DNA of 64,000 bases from Bacillus sp. FSL K6-3431. Its GTDB lineage: Bacteria; Bacillota; Bacilli; Bacillales; Bacillaceae_C. A program made the position numbers and the translations under genes. Positions 35,843 to 43,452 of the stretch are shown piece by piece; position 1 is the stretch's first letter; every line of letters starts with the position of its first letter. A model generated the notes under the pieces. It was not told where the DNA came from. It was given only the letters and a program-made list of their open reading frames with translations, and made no database searches. The stretch covers positions 3,534,001-3,598,000 of the forward strand of contig NZ_JBBOCT010000001.1 in assembly GCF_038002605.1 (NCBI RefSeq), in the 5' to 3' direction.

Positions 35843-37033
35843 TTGTCACGAGATCAACGTAAAAAAATGATTATCTTAATGATAAATATGTTTATTGCCA
35901 TAGGAAGTTTTGGCATTATCATTCCTATATTGCCAGCATATTTGAAGTCTATTGGCGAGGGCGGTACGGCAGCGGGATTAATGATTGCCATCTTTGCTGG
36001 GGCACAGTTGCTTGTATCACCGATTGCCGGTAAGTGGACAGATCAATATGGACGCCGAAAAATGATTATTTCGGGACTTAGTGGTTTGGCTTTATCGATG
36101 TTTGTTTTTTACTTTTCTGATTCGCTGATCGTGCTTTATATATCACGTGTCATTGGTGGAATTGGTGCAGCATTGTTAGTACCCGCTATTTTTGCATATG
36201 TAGCTGATATTACAACAATGGACCAGCGAGCAAAAGGAAATAGTTATATTTCAGCGGCTATGTCTTTAGGTATTGTAATTGGACCAGGTATCGGAGGGTT
36301 CTTAGCAGACTTTGGTTTGAAAGTACCCCTACTTGTATCCGCTATCGTAGGAGTCGTTGCGGTTATCTTTTCGACCTTTGTTCTAAAGGAAAGTATGGGA
36401 ACGGATAGTTATGTACCTGAAGACGATTCAGAGCCTATGCTTAAAAAGCTTGGACAATCTTTTACCAAACCATACTTTATTCCACTCGTTATTATTCTTG
36501 TAATGAGTTTCGGTTTGATGGCATATGAATCTGTGCTAGGTTTATTTGTTGATAATCAGTTTGGAGCCACACCAAAAGATATTGCCATTATGGTTACAGC
36601 AACTGGAATTGTGAGTGTCATCGTCCAATTGTTTGCTGTGGATCGTCTCGTGAGTCGTTTTGGAGAAGCGGCAGTGTTAAATATATTTCTTGGTGTCGCA
36701 GCAGGTGGATTTTTATTATCATTATTTGCCCCAACCTACGAAGTATTCTTTGTCGTCACAACGATTATTTTTCTTTCCACATCGATTTTGAGACCAGTTT
36801 TGACGACACTTATATCAAAACTTGCAGGAAATGAGCAAGGGTTTGCGATGGGAATGAATAATGCGTATATGAGTATTGGAAACATTCTTGGTCCGCTACT
36901 TGCTGGACTACTATACGACGTTCATATCACCTACCCATTTGTCCTTGGTCTGATTGTTCTTGTAATTACGCTGCTTGTGTCGATGAAATGGAAAAGCAAA
37001 AGCAAAGGTAATCTTTTAGAGGCGGCAAAATAA
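35843..37033 (+). CDS. MFS multidrug efflux transporter, Bmr/NorA type
   Basis: A 396-residue, 12-helix drug:proton antiporter. Motif A appears as GKWTDQYGRRKMII (residues 64-77). The antiporter motif C is GIVIGPGIGGFLADFG. I take the TTG at 35843, with AGAAGG eight bases upstream; a GTG at 35837 is also in frame. The Mta/TipA-like MerR gene just downstream is the probable activator, as in known MerR-pump pairs. Drug range cannot be predicted. Confidence 0.85.
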   Translation: MSRDQRKKMIILMINMFIAIGSFGIIIPILPAYLKSIGEGGTAAGLMIAIFAGAQLLVSPIAGKWTDQYGRRKMIISGLSGLALSMFVFYFSDSLIVLYISRVIGGIGAALLVPAIFAYVADITTMDQRAKGNSYISAAMSLGIVIGPGIGGFLADFGLKVPLLVSAIVGVVAVIFSTFVLKESMGTDSYVPEDDSEPMLKKLGQSFTKPYFIPLVIILVMSFGLMAYESVLGLFVDNQFGATPKDIAIMVTATGIVSVIVQLFAVDRLVSRFGEAAVLNIFLGVAAGGFLLSLFAPTYEVFFVVTTIIFLSTSILRPVLTTLISKLAGNEQGFAMGMNNAYMSIGNILGPLLAGLLYDVHITYPFVLGLIVLVITLLVSMKWKSKSKGNLLEAAK

Positions 37034-37040
37034 AAACATT

Positions 37041-37102
37041 AAGGTGTCTGACCCCTGTTGCAGTGAAGCGTTACTGTAATGGGGGGCAGACACCTTTTTT
37101 TA
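37041..37102. repeat. Dispersed palindrome, family A, copy 6 (probable terminator)
   Basis: AAGGTGTCTGACCCC at the left, GGGGGGCAGACACCTT at the right, then a T-run. It lies between the pump gene and its regulator and probably terminates the pump transcript. Confidence 0.85.
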
Positions 37103-37104
37103 AT

Positions 37105-37141
37105 AAGGTATTGACTCTGACGTAACGTGATACCTTATAGT
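37105..37141 (+). promoter_or_regulatory. MerR-type promoter with 19-bp spacer and operator dyad
   Basis: TTGACT (37111-37116) and TATAGT (37136-37141) are separated by 19 bp, the over-long spacing typical of MerR-activated promoters. A dyad AAGGTAT/ATACCTT spans 37105-37136 exactly across the spacer. It drives the regulator itself. Confidence 0.75.
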
Positions 37142-37166
37142 GATAAGTGAAGGGAGACAAGACGAA

Positions 37167-37907
37167 GTGAAAGTTAAAGAAGTAGCTAACTTAGTTGGAA
37201 TTAGTGTGCGCACACTACATCATTATGATGAAATCGGGTTATTAATCCCGCAAGAGACAACTGAATCGGGATATCGTATTTACTCCGAAGATAATCTTGA
37301 GACACTCCAGCAAATTTTGTTTTTTAAAGAACTTGGCTTCCCTTTAAAGAAAATCAAAGAAGTAATTAATAGTCCTTCGTTCGACCGACAAGAGGCGTTA
37401 GATTTGCATCGAAAAATGCTACTAGATAAACGTAACCGACTGGATCAAATGATCGCGACGATTGAAAAAACGATGAAATATTCGAAAGGAGAAATAGAAA
37501 TGTCTAATAAGGAAAAGTTTGAAGGATTTGACTTTAGCCAAAATCCATATGAACAAGAAGCACGTGAACGATGGGGAGATAAAGCTGTAGATAAAGCGAA
37601 TGCAAAAGTAGAATCCATGACTAAGGATAAAAAGAAGGATTTTGAGGAAACATTTAATGCCATATATAGAAAGCTAGCCGATATCCGTCACATTGCTCCA
37701 GAATCAGAAGAAGCACAGACAGGAATCAAAGAGTGGTTTGAATTTTTGAATAAAATGGGTGATTATTCACTTAATGCATTCAAAGGTTTAGGCCAAATGT
37801 ATATCGATGATGAACGTTTTACAAAAAACATCGACCAATTTGGTGAAGGCTTAGCAAAATTCATGTGTGATGCTATGGCAGTTTTTGCAGATACAAATAA
37901 AAAGTAG
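37167..37907 (+). CDS. mta: MerR-family multidrug-sensing activator, Mta/TipA-like
   Basis: A 246-residue regulator. The N-terminal MerR helix-turn-helix and wing ([20 protein letters not shown]) is followed by a dimerisation coiled coil (about 80-115) and a C-terminal TipAS drug-binding domain (about 120-246) ending [20 protein letters not shown]. It resembles B. subtilis Mta along its full length. The GTG at 37167 follows GGGAG; an upstream ATG at 37140 overlaps the -10 box. It probably activates itself and perhaps the MFS pump. Confidence 0.85.
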   Translation: MKVKEVANLVGISVRTLHHYDEIGLLIPQETTESGYRIYSEDNLETLQQILFFKELGFPLKKIKEVINSPSFDRQEALDLHRKMLLDKRNRLDQMIATIEKTMKYSKGEIEMSNKEKFEGFDFSQNPYEQEARERWGDKAVDKANAKVESMTKDKKKDFEETFNAIYRKLADIRHIAPESEEAQTGIKEWFEFLNKMGDYSLNAFKGLGQMYIDDERFTKNIDQFGEGLAKFMCDAMAVFADTNKK

Positions 37908-38327
37908 TATTAGCTTTTACCCGAGGCGTAATTGAGCATAGCAGAATTTGCAATAACATCAGGATCATCTGAATGGCTTAGCGAACACTTGGTGTGAGGG
38001 AATAATATGTAGCATGCTAGTATGAAACGAATGAAAAGAGCAGTGAAAAAGCTGATAAAGCCTTTTTACTGCTTTTTTTCTTATGAGATTATTATAAATA
38101 GGAAAAGGGTTAATGCAAGAAGCTCGTCATTTTTAGTGAATATGTAGCAGAAAAATGATGGCTATATATTGCTTTGATAGGGAGTATAAAAAGTTTCATT
38201 ATTATACTGTCACGTAGAGTAAAGTGAAATTAAAATCAGAAAGGATGCTTCTAAATTTAATTTATAAAGTACAAATAGAAGCGGTAACTAGCTATTTGAT
38301 CACGTTTTATAAAAAAAGTATTTTACT
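37908..38327. other. Intergenic region, no gene
   Basis: No convincing reading frame. It contains a terminator (38039-38079) and, at about 38213-38224, a GTAGAGTAAAGTG block resembling the half-site of the operator at 38335. Confidence 0.4.
38039..38079 (+). terminator. Terminator
   Basis: AGCAGTGAAAAAG (38039-38051) pairs with CTTTTTACTGCT (about 38061-38072), with one bulge, followed by seven T. Confidence 0.75.
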
Positions 38328-38372
38328 TTGACACATAGAGTAATATAGGGTATTATTACTCTATCATATAGA
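38328..38372 (+). promoter_or_regulatory. Promoter and operator of the second PadR operon
   Basis: Consensus TTGACA (38328-38333), 17-bp spacer, TATTAT (38351-38356). A perfect 11-bp inverted repeat, ATAGAGTAATA (38335-38345) and TATTACTCTAT (38354-38364), covers the spacer and -10, and a further ATAGAG follows at 38367. Bound repressor would block RNA polymerase directly. Assignment to PadR is inference. Confidence 0.75.
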
Positions 38373-38394
38373 GCAGTTAGAGGTGAGGAGGAGC

Positions 38395-38724
38395 ATGACT
38401 ATTAGAGGTGACATTATTCGTGGGCATTTAGATTCGATTATATTGCGGTTAATTTATGAAAAAGATCAGTATGGTTATGAAATATCGAAGGAAATCAGTT
38501 TGAGAACGAATGACCGTTTCCAGATTAAAGAAGCAACATTATATGCCGTATTTCAACGGTTGGAAAGAAAAGAATTAATCGAGTCTTATGTTGGCAGTGT
38601 TTCCCGTGGAGGAAGAAGGAAGTATTACAGAATTACAACTTTAGGAAAAGCCTTTTTAAAAGAAAGTGTTCAAGAATGGCAAGAAATCAAGGAAATTATT
38701 GATGTGTTTATGGAGGGATTATAA
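38395..38724 (+). CDS. PadR-family transcriptional regulator (2)
   Basis: A 109-residue winged-helix repressor. IIRGHLDSIILRLIYEKDQY and GYEISKEI form the first helices, IKEATLYAVFQRLERKELIE the recognition helix and GRRKYYRITTLGKAFL the wing. GAGGAGG puts the start at the ATG at 38395. Its stop abuts the next gene directly. Likely represses its own operon through the dyad at 38335-38364. Confidence 0.92.
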   Translation: MTIRGDIIRGHLDSIILRLIYEKDQYGYEISKEISLRTNDRFQIKEATLYAVFQRLERKELIESYVGSVSRGGRRKYYRITTLGKAFLKESVQEWQEIKEIIDVFMEGL

Positions 38725-39123
38725 TTGCAAACAATTAAACGTCATGTAGATGAATTATTTAAGGATGTTCCGGAGAGCGAACAAAAAGAAATTATTAAAC
38801 AAGAAATCATCGAAAACCTTGAAGAAAAAACATTTGATTTAATGGAGCAGGGCAAAGAAGAGGAAGATGCGATTAATAAAACGCTGATCGAATTTGGAGA
38901 CATTGAGGATATAAAAAAAGAGCTCGGAGTAAAACAACCCGTAAAAAGGAATATGTCCAAAATAAATTTAGGATTTTCACTCTGGGGTAGTATTCTTATT
39001 ATTGCGCTATTTCTGTTCATTAACTTTTACTATACACCAAATACCATTTGGTTCGTGTATCCAACCTTTGCAGTTATCTGGTGGCCGTTAACAATGTTTT
39101 ATCATTGGTTACGTTCAAAATAA
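38725..39123 (+). CDS. HAAS-domain protein with a C-terminal two-helix module
   Basis: A 132-residue protein starting at TTG directly after the padR stop, with GGAGG at 38712-38716. Residues 1-68 form a helical HAAS-type domain (FKDVPESEQKEIIKQEIIEN, then the FGDIEDIKKELG end). Two membrane helices follow (about 82-101 and 109-128) with FINFYYTPNTIWFVYPTFAV and IWWPL. This second part is the same module that is repeated five times in the next protein. HAAS proteins commonly accompany PadR regulators; the function is unknown. Confidence 0.8.
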   Translation: MQTIKRHVDELFKDVPESEQKEIIKQEIIENLEEKTFDLMEQGKEEEDAINKTLIEFGDIEDIKKELGVKQPVKRNMSKINLGFSLWGSILIIALFLFINFYYTPNTIWFVYPTFAVIWWPLTMFYHWLRSK

Positions 39124-39135
39124 GGAGGGATACAA

Positions 39136-39918
39136 ATGGATAGACATAAAATTGGGTTTGCCATAGTAGCTAGTTTAATAAGTATCATTTTCATTATGAT
39201 TGTCAACTATTTGACTAGCCCGAATTATATGTGGTTTATTTACCCTGTTTTTGCACTGTTGTTCTGGCCAGGGAGCATTATTTTTATTGCGAAAAAAAAA
39301 TATAAACTGCAATCTATTTTCGGCAGTGTAGTCATAATTACATTTCTGATTATAACGAACTATCTTCATTCACCAGATTATCTTTGGTTTCACTATGCGA
39401 TTTTTCCAATCATTTGGTGGCCAGTTTCTGCGTTTTATGGCGAAAAAGCAAAGACATTATCATTCGCATTAATCGGAAGTATGAGTACGATTCTTTATTA
39501 CTCGTTGTTGAATGTCATCATGTCACATCAGCATCCATGGGCTATTTATCCTGCCTTTATTGTTCTATGGTGGCCACTCGCACTATACTATGCTCGAAAA
39601 AAGGATTATTTCGGTCTGTCCGTTTCCGGTAGTTTATTAACGATTTTATTTTTTATTACTGTCAATGCTGTTTCTTCTCCTAGTACAATTTGGGCTATTT
39701 ATCCTGCCTTTATTGTTCTATGGTGGCCACTCGCATTATACCATGCTCGAAAAAGGGATTATTTCGGCCTGTCCGTTTCTGGTAGTTTATTAACGATTTT
39801 ATTTTTTATCACAGTCAATGCTGTTTCTTCTCCTAGTACAATTTGGGCCATATACCCTATATTTATTGTTTTATGGTGGCCGTTAAGTATGTATTATTAC
39901 CAATTTAAAAGACGTTAA
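39136..39918 (+). CDS. Membrane protein of five tandem two-helix (2TM-like) repeats
   Basis: A 260-residue, highly hydrophobic protein with about ten membrane helices. The same unit is repeated with an exact 51-residue period; the anchor Trp of WxxYPxFxxxWWP falls at residues 33, 84, 135, 186 and 237. Each unit has one helix ending in NxxxSP, then the WxxYPxF helix ending WWPL. The unit resembles the bacterial 2TM domain (inference). Units 3 and 4 are almost identical in DNA. No enzymatic motif is seen. AAGGAGG precedes the ATG. Third gene of the PadR-HAAS operon; role unknown. Confidence 0.85.
   Translation: MDRHKIGFAIVASLISIIFIMIVNYLTSPNYMWFIYPVFALLFWPGSIIFIAKKKYKLQSIFGSVVIITFLIITNYLHSPDYLWFHYAIFPIIWWPVSAFYGEKAKTLSFALIGSMSTILYYSLLNVIMSHQHPWAIYPAFIVLWWPLALYYARKKDYFGLSVSGSLLTILFFITVNAVSSPSTIWAIYPAFIVLWWPLALYHARKRDYFGLSVSGSLLTILFFITVNAVSSPSTIWAIYPIFIVLWWPLSMYYYQFKRR
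39541..39846 (+). repeat. Two near-identical 153-bp tandem units inside the membrane protein gene
   Basis: Units 39541-39693 and 39694-39846 differ at seven positions by my count, five silent and two changing Tyr to His and Lys to Arg. This indicates a recent in-frame duplication or gene conversion. Confidence 0.9.
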
Positions 39919-40420
39919 AAAACTATTAAATAAGGAATAAGCAATGGATATGATGCGATTGACTTTTGGCATACATTCTCTCTGTAACTAAGAGAGAATG
40001 AACTCAATATACAAGCCATTCGATTTTTTTTTGGATGAGTATAACTATAAATATGCGAATTTTCAGCATAATAGGCATTTACAAGTTAAATAGTAAGAGG
40101 GTTAAGGAAGAAACTCCATTCAAAAAGGTATCAGAGACGTTAATCTAATGTATATGTGCATAAGGGTGGAAAATTGTAGTGCTAGAATGAGAAACTACAG
40201 GTTTGAAATATGGTTGCTTAGTCTAAGATACATAAATAGCTGCTTACACACTTATTCAAAAGGCATGCATAAAATGACAGACTGGCAAAACCACCATTAT
40301 AGGGTTCTAAAAGGTCCTACTATAAATATACTTTTTCAAAATCTGTAGGGTTGAAAGTTAGTCTAACGTCTATATAAGTATCATATATGAAAGAAACAAG
40401 AAGATTGGATATATAAAAGA
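39919..40420. other. Intergenic region with a hairpin
   Basis: No supported gene; a frame at 40148-40348 has no ribosome binding site or motif. CATTCTCTCT (39974-39983) pairs perfectly with AGAGAGAATG (39991-40000); it lacks a T-run, so it may be an operator or an RNA 3' end. Confidence 0.4.
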
Positions 40421-40494
40421 GTGTTCAAAAAGCCACCAAATGATAAACAACGAATTTATTCGTTGCCTTTGAAATTTGGCGCTTTTTTGAACAC
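40421..40494. repeat. Dispersed repeat, family C, compact copy
   Basis: GTGTTCAAAAAG at the left and CTTTTTTGAACAC at the right, with CACCAAATGATAAACAACGAAT and ATTCGTTG inside. The inner block matches, inverted, the right end of the copy at 61030. Confidence 0.8.
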
Positions 40495-40621
40495 CAACTA
40501 TAAAAGTTCGAAATCAGACTTAAGTCTTAGATGATTATTAGTCTATAGCTGGGTTCGCTTTGGAAGTTCTTTTTGTATGCTTATTATAAGATCACGGAAT
40601 CACCGAAAGGAATGAGCAGTA

Positions 40622-41779
40622 ATGAAGAAGATATTATTTTTCCCCCTACTAAGCATGCCTTCAGGCCATCATCAAGTTGCAGATACACTTACGAGCTATT
40701 TACGCAAAAGAAACCCCAAATTTATTTGTAAAAAAATAGACCTACTAAGTAAGTGGAATCCTTTGTTTGAAAGTATTATTACGAAAACATATTTAGAGTG
40801 GATATATCATTCTCCTAAAACGTATGCATGGGTCTATAAACAAATGGCGCACACCTCTAAGGAGCAACGGTCGTATAAATATTATGAGTTTTTATTCTTA
40901 AAAAAGATGAAGCAGATCATATCTGAAGAAAAACCGGATCTGATTATTTGCACACACGGATTCCCATCCTACTTTCTAAGTAGACTGAAAACACGGGATC
41001 AATGTCAAATACCAGTTATCAATGTGTACACAGATTTTTTTGTGAACGATGTTTGGGGAAGAGAGGGAATAGATTATCATTTTGTACCAAGTCAAGTAGT
41101 GAAGAATGAATTATTGGAGAAAAGTGGCGTTTCTGAAGGGCAGATATTTATTACCGGAATACCCATTGCGGAACAATTTGATAAACGACTGAATTCAATT
41201 AAAGGTAGATCCGGGTGCAATGTTTTAGTATCTGGGGGAAGTGTTGGACTGGGAAATATGATGGATCTTTTGCAGCGACAAAAAGAGGATAAAGAAATAG
41301 AATACTTTGTTTTATGTGGAAAGAATAAAAAACTTTATCAAAGTATTGTTCGTCTTAATTATAAGAACATCCATCCGATTCCCTATATTTCATCAAAAGA
41401 GAAAATGAATGAATTATATAATAAAGTGGACGCGATCATTACGAAGCCAGGTGGTGTGACCATTAGTGAGGCTCTGATGAAAGGTTTACCTATTTTTATT
41501 CACTCCGCTCTACCAGGACAAGAGGAAATTAATTTAAAATTTTTAAAAGAAATGAAGCTTGTACATGAACTAAATGATAAACAATCACTGGAAGATCAGC
41601 TCATAGATTTTTTCAAAGACACATTACTATTTGATCGATTTCAAGATTCAGTGCAAAGATATTTAAGTGAATTAGAGGCTGGTAAGCCCGAGTATATTTC
41701 AACTTTAATTGACTCTGTGATTGAGACAAATGATACAGCCTGGATTAGTGAGATAGAAAGAAGGAAAAAGGTGCAATGA
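40622..41779 (+). CDS. Glycosyltransferase of the MGDG synthase/UgtP type
   Basis: A 385-residue GT28-type enzyme. The N-terminal MGDG-synthase domain contains SMPSGHHQVADTL and PDLIICTHGFPSYFLSR. The C-terminal nucleotide-sugar domain has VSGGSVGLGNM, KPGGVTISEALMKGLPIF and PGQEEINLKF. It probably glycosylates diacylglycerol at the inner face of the membrane; closer B. subtilis relatives include UgtP and YkoN. First gene of a coupled three-gene operon. The sugar donor is not readable from sequence. Confidence 0.87.
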   Translation: MKKILFFPLLSMPSGHHQVADTLTSYLRKRNPKFICKKIDLLSKWNPLFESIITKTYLEWIYHSPKTYAWVYKQMAHTSKEQRSYKYYEFLFLKKMKQIISEEKPDLIICTHGFPSYFLSRLKTRDQCQIPVINVYTDFFVNDVWGREGIDYHFVPSQVVKNELLEKSGVSEGQIFITGIPIAEQFDKRLNSIKGRSGCNVLVSGGSVGLGNMMDLLQRQKEDKEIEYFVLCGKNKKLYQSIVRLNYKNIHPIPYISSKEKMNELYNKVDAIITKPGGVTISEALMKGLPIFIHSALPGQEEINLKFLKEMKLVHELNDKQSLEDQLIDFFKDTLLFDRFQDSVQRYLSELEAGKPEYISTLIDSVIETNDTAWISEIERRKKVQ

Positions 41780-42393
41780 TTCAACAATTCTTAGAATGGC
41801 TAAATACAATTGGAATTGCCGGTTTATTTTTATCCATGTTTTTAGAAGGATCATCTCTACCCTTTCCAGGTTTGGTTATTGTACTTTCATATGGATATTT
41901 ATTATCTCCGGGATATATAAATACAGCTTTCATCGCACTGGGCATGAGTATTTTTTACACTCTTGCTAGCCTTATTCCTTATTTTATAGGGGCAAAGCTT
42001 GAAAGACATCTCCCAAAGAAACTGAAAAAGGGGTTAGAGAAAGGAATCGTATTATTCAATCGCTATGGAATTTGGAGCATAGCACTTTCTCGACCATTTG
42101 GTATTGGTAATTATATTTCGTATGTAGCGGGTATAGGGAAAGTGAACTTATTTAAATATTTTATCTTAACTTTTTTAGGGATATACCCGTGGTCATACGT
42201 AATGATTCTGCTAGGAAATTACTTTAAAGGGAATTATGAGACATTCAAGGACTATTTCAGCTCCTACGGCATATACGTTTATCTATTCATAGCAGTTATC
42301 TTAATATTCATAGGATTATTATTTTATTATAAAAAATCAAAACAGAGAAATGTAGAATTATCTGATTTAGGTGAAGGAGGACGTAGTAAATGA
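41776..42393 (+). CDS. DedA-family membrane protein
   Basis: A 205-residue protein with about five membrane segments. The signature runs FLEGSSLPFPGLVIVLSYGY near residue 22, then LSRPFGIGNYISYVAGIGKV, and a final helix followed by a basic tail. DedA/VTT proteins are linked to lipid (undecaprenyl phosphate or phosphatidylethanolamine) scrambling. The ATG overlaps the preceding stop as ATGA, so translation is coupled with the glycosyltransferase. Confidence 0.9.
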   Translation: MIQQFLEWLNTIGIAGLFLSMFLEGSSLPFPGLVIVLSYGYLLSPGYINTAFIALGMSIFYTLASLIPYFIGAKLERHLPKKLKKGLEKGIVLFNRYGIWSIALSRPFGIGNYISYVAGIGKVNLFKYFILTFLGIYPWSYVMILLGNYFKGNYETFKDYFSSYGIYVYLFIAVILIFIGLLFYYKKSKQRNVELSDLGEGGRSK

Positions 42394-43196
42394 AACAAAC
42401 GGGAGTGTCACTGGGCGGCGGCTCTCTTAGGGGAGTTGCTCATATAGGCGCATTAAAAGAACTAATAATCAATGATATTGAAATCACTCATATAGCAGGA
42501 ACAAGTGCTGGATCTATGGTTGGCGGTCTATTGGCGTGTGGCATGAATCCTGAAAAGATGCAAAGCGTTGTTCATGATGTTTCCATTCGTCGCCATATTG
42601 ATATTGGCTTCAATAGAAAGGGCTGGATAAAGGGTGACAGAATTTATAATACTTTACTAAAATGGACTGAGGGAAAGCATTTTTCGGATTTGGATATTCC
42701 ATTCGCGGTCATTTGTGTAGATCTTATTTCTGGTGAAATGGTCGTTATTGATTCTGGAGAAGTAGCACTTGCCATTCGTGCCAGTATTGCGATACCAGGT
42801 CTATTTTCTCCAGTAGAAATAGGCAATAAATTATTAGTTGATGGCTATATATTAAATAATAACCCTGCTGATATTGTCAGAAGTATGGGTGCGGAAAAAG
42901 TGACATCTGTAAGAGTTCGAAGTTCTAATCCTCATTATCCTTCTAATTTTTTTTCCGTTTTAAACAGATATATTGATATTGCTAGTCAAAAAAATACTGA
43001 TCGCTGCTTAGAGGAGCATGCCGATTTATTAATAGATATCGACCTACACGATGTAGGGAGATTCGAAACCAAGTCTTTATCGAAATCAATTGACTTGGGG
43101 CAAGAGGAAACAAGGAAAGTATTATTTAATAAAAAAAATGAAGAGAGTAATAATAATATTATTTACATGGATCATTGGTTGAAAAAAGTCCGTTAA
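42390..43196 (+). CDS. Patatin-like phospholipase
   Basis: A 268-residue lipid acyl hydrolase. The oxyanion loop GGGSLRG is at residues 9-15, the nucleophile Ser39 in GTSAGSM, and the catalytic Asp151 in VDGYILNNNP: a complete Ser-Asp dyad. GGAGGACG gives the ribosome binding site and the ATG overlaps the dedA stop. Co-translation with a lipid glycosyltransferase and a DedA protein suggests membrane lipid turnover or remodelling (inference). Confidence 0.92.
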   Translation: MKQTGVSLGGGSLRGVAHIGALKELIINDIEITHIAGTSAGSMVGGLLACGMNPEKMQSVVHDVSIRRHIDIGFNRKGWIKGDRIYNTLLKWTEGKHFSDLDIPFAVICVDLISGEMVVIDSGEVALAIRASIAIPGLFSPVEIGNKLLVDGYILNNNPADIVRSMGAEKVTSVRVRSSNPHYPSNFFSVLNRYIDIASQKNTDRCLEEHADLLIDIDLHDVGRFETKSLSKSIDLGQEETRKVLFNKKNEESNNNIIYMDHWLKKVR

Positions 43197-43269
43197 TAGA
43201 GGTATATATAGTTCAAATGCTAGGTAAGGTATTTATAATGGGAAAGTCCTATTTTCATATGGTTAAAGT

Positions 43270-43308
43270 TAAAACCATTCCTGTGATTAGGAGTGGTTTT
43301 ATTTGATA
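43270..43308 (+). terminator. Terminator of the lipid operon
   Basis: AAAACCATTCCT pairs with AGGAGTGGTTTT, with a small mismatch, and ATTTG follows. Confidence 0.7.
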
Positions 43309-43399
43309 ATTAGACGAATGTAATGCTTAGATAGCATGGATGGAGAGTTAAACACGAACAGTGGATAATGATTTTTTCAAAAGTGTACGAAATAATCTA

Positions 43400-43438
43400 T
43401 AAAGTCAGATGCCGGAATGATATTCACATCTGACTTTA
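43400..43438 (-). terminator. Terminator of the TetR-ABC operon
   Basis: TAAAGTCAGATG (43400-43411) pairs perfectly with CATCTGACTTTA (43427-43438). On the - strand it follows the permease stop by 15 bases with a moderately T-rich tail. Confidence 0.65.
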
Positions 43439-43452
43439 GATAGACATATTAC

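Noticed and set aside
40148..40348. A 66-codon + strand frame
   Set aside because: No ribosome binding site, no hydrophobic or family pattern, unusual Cys/Arg content; probably chance.
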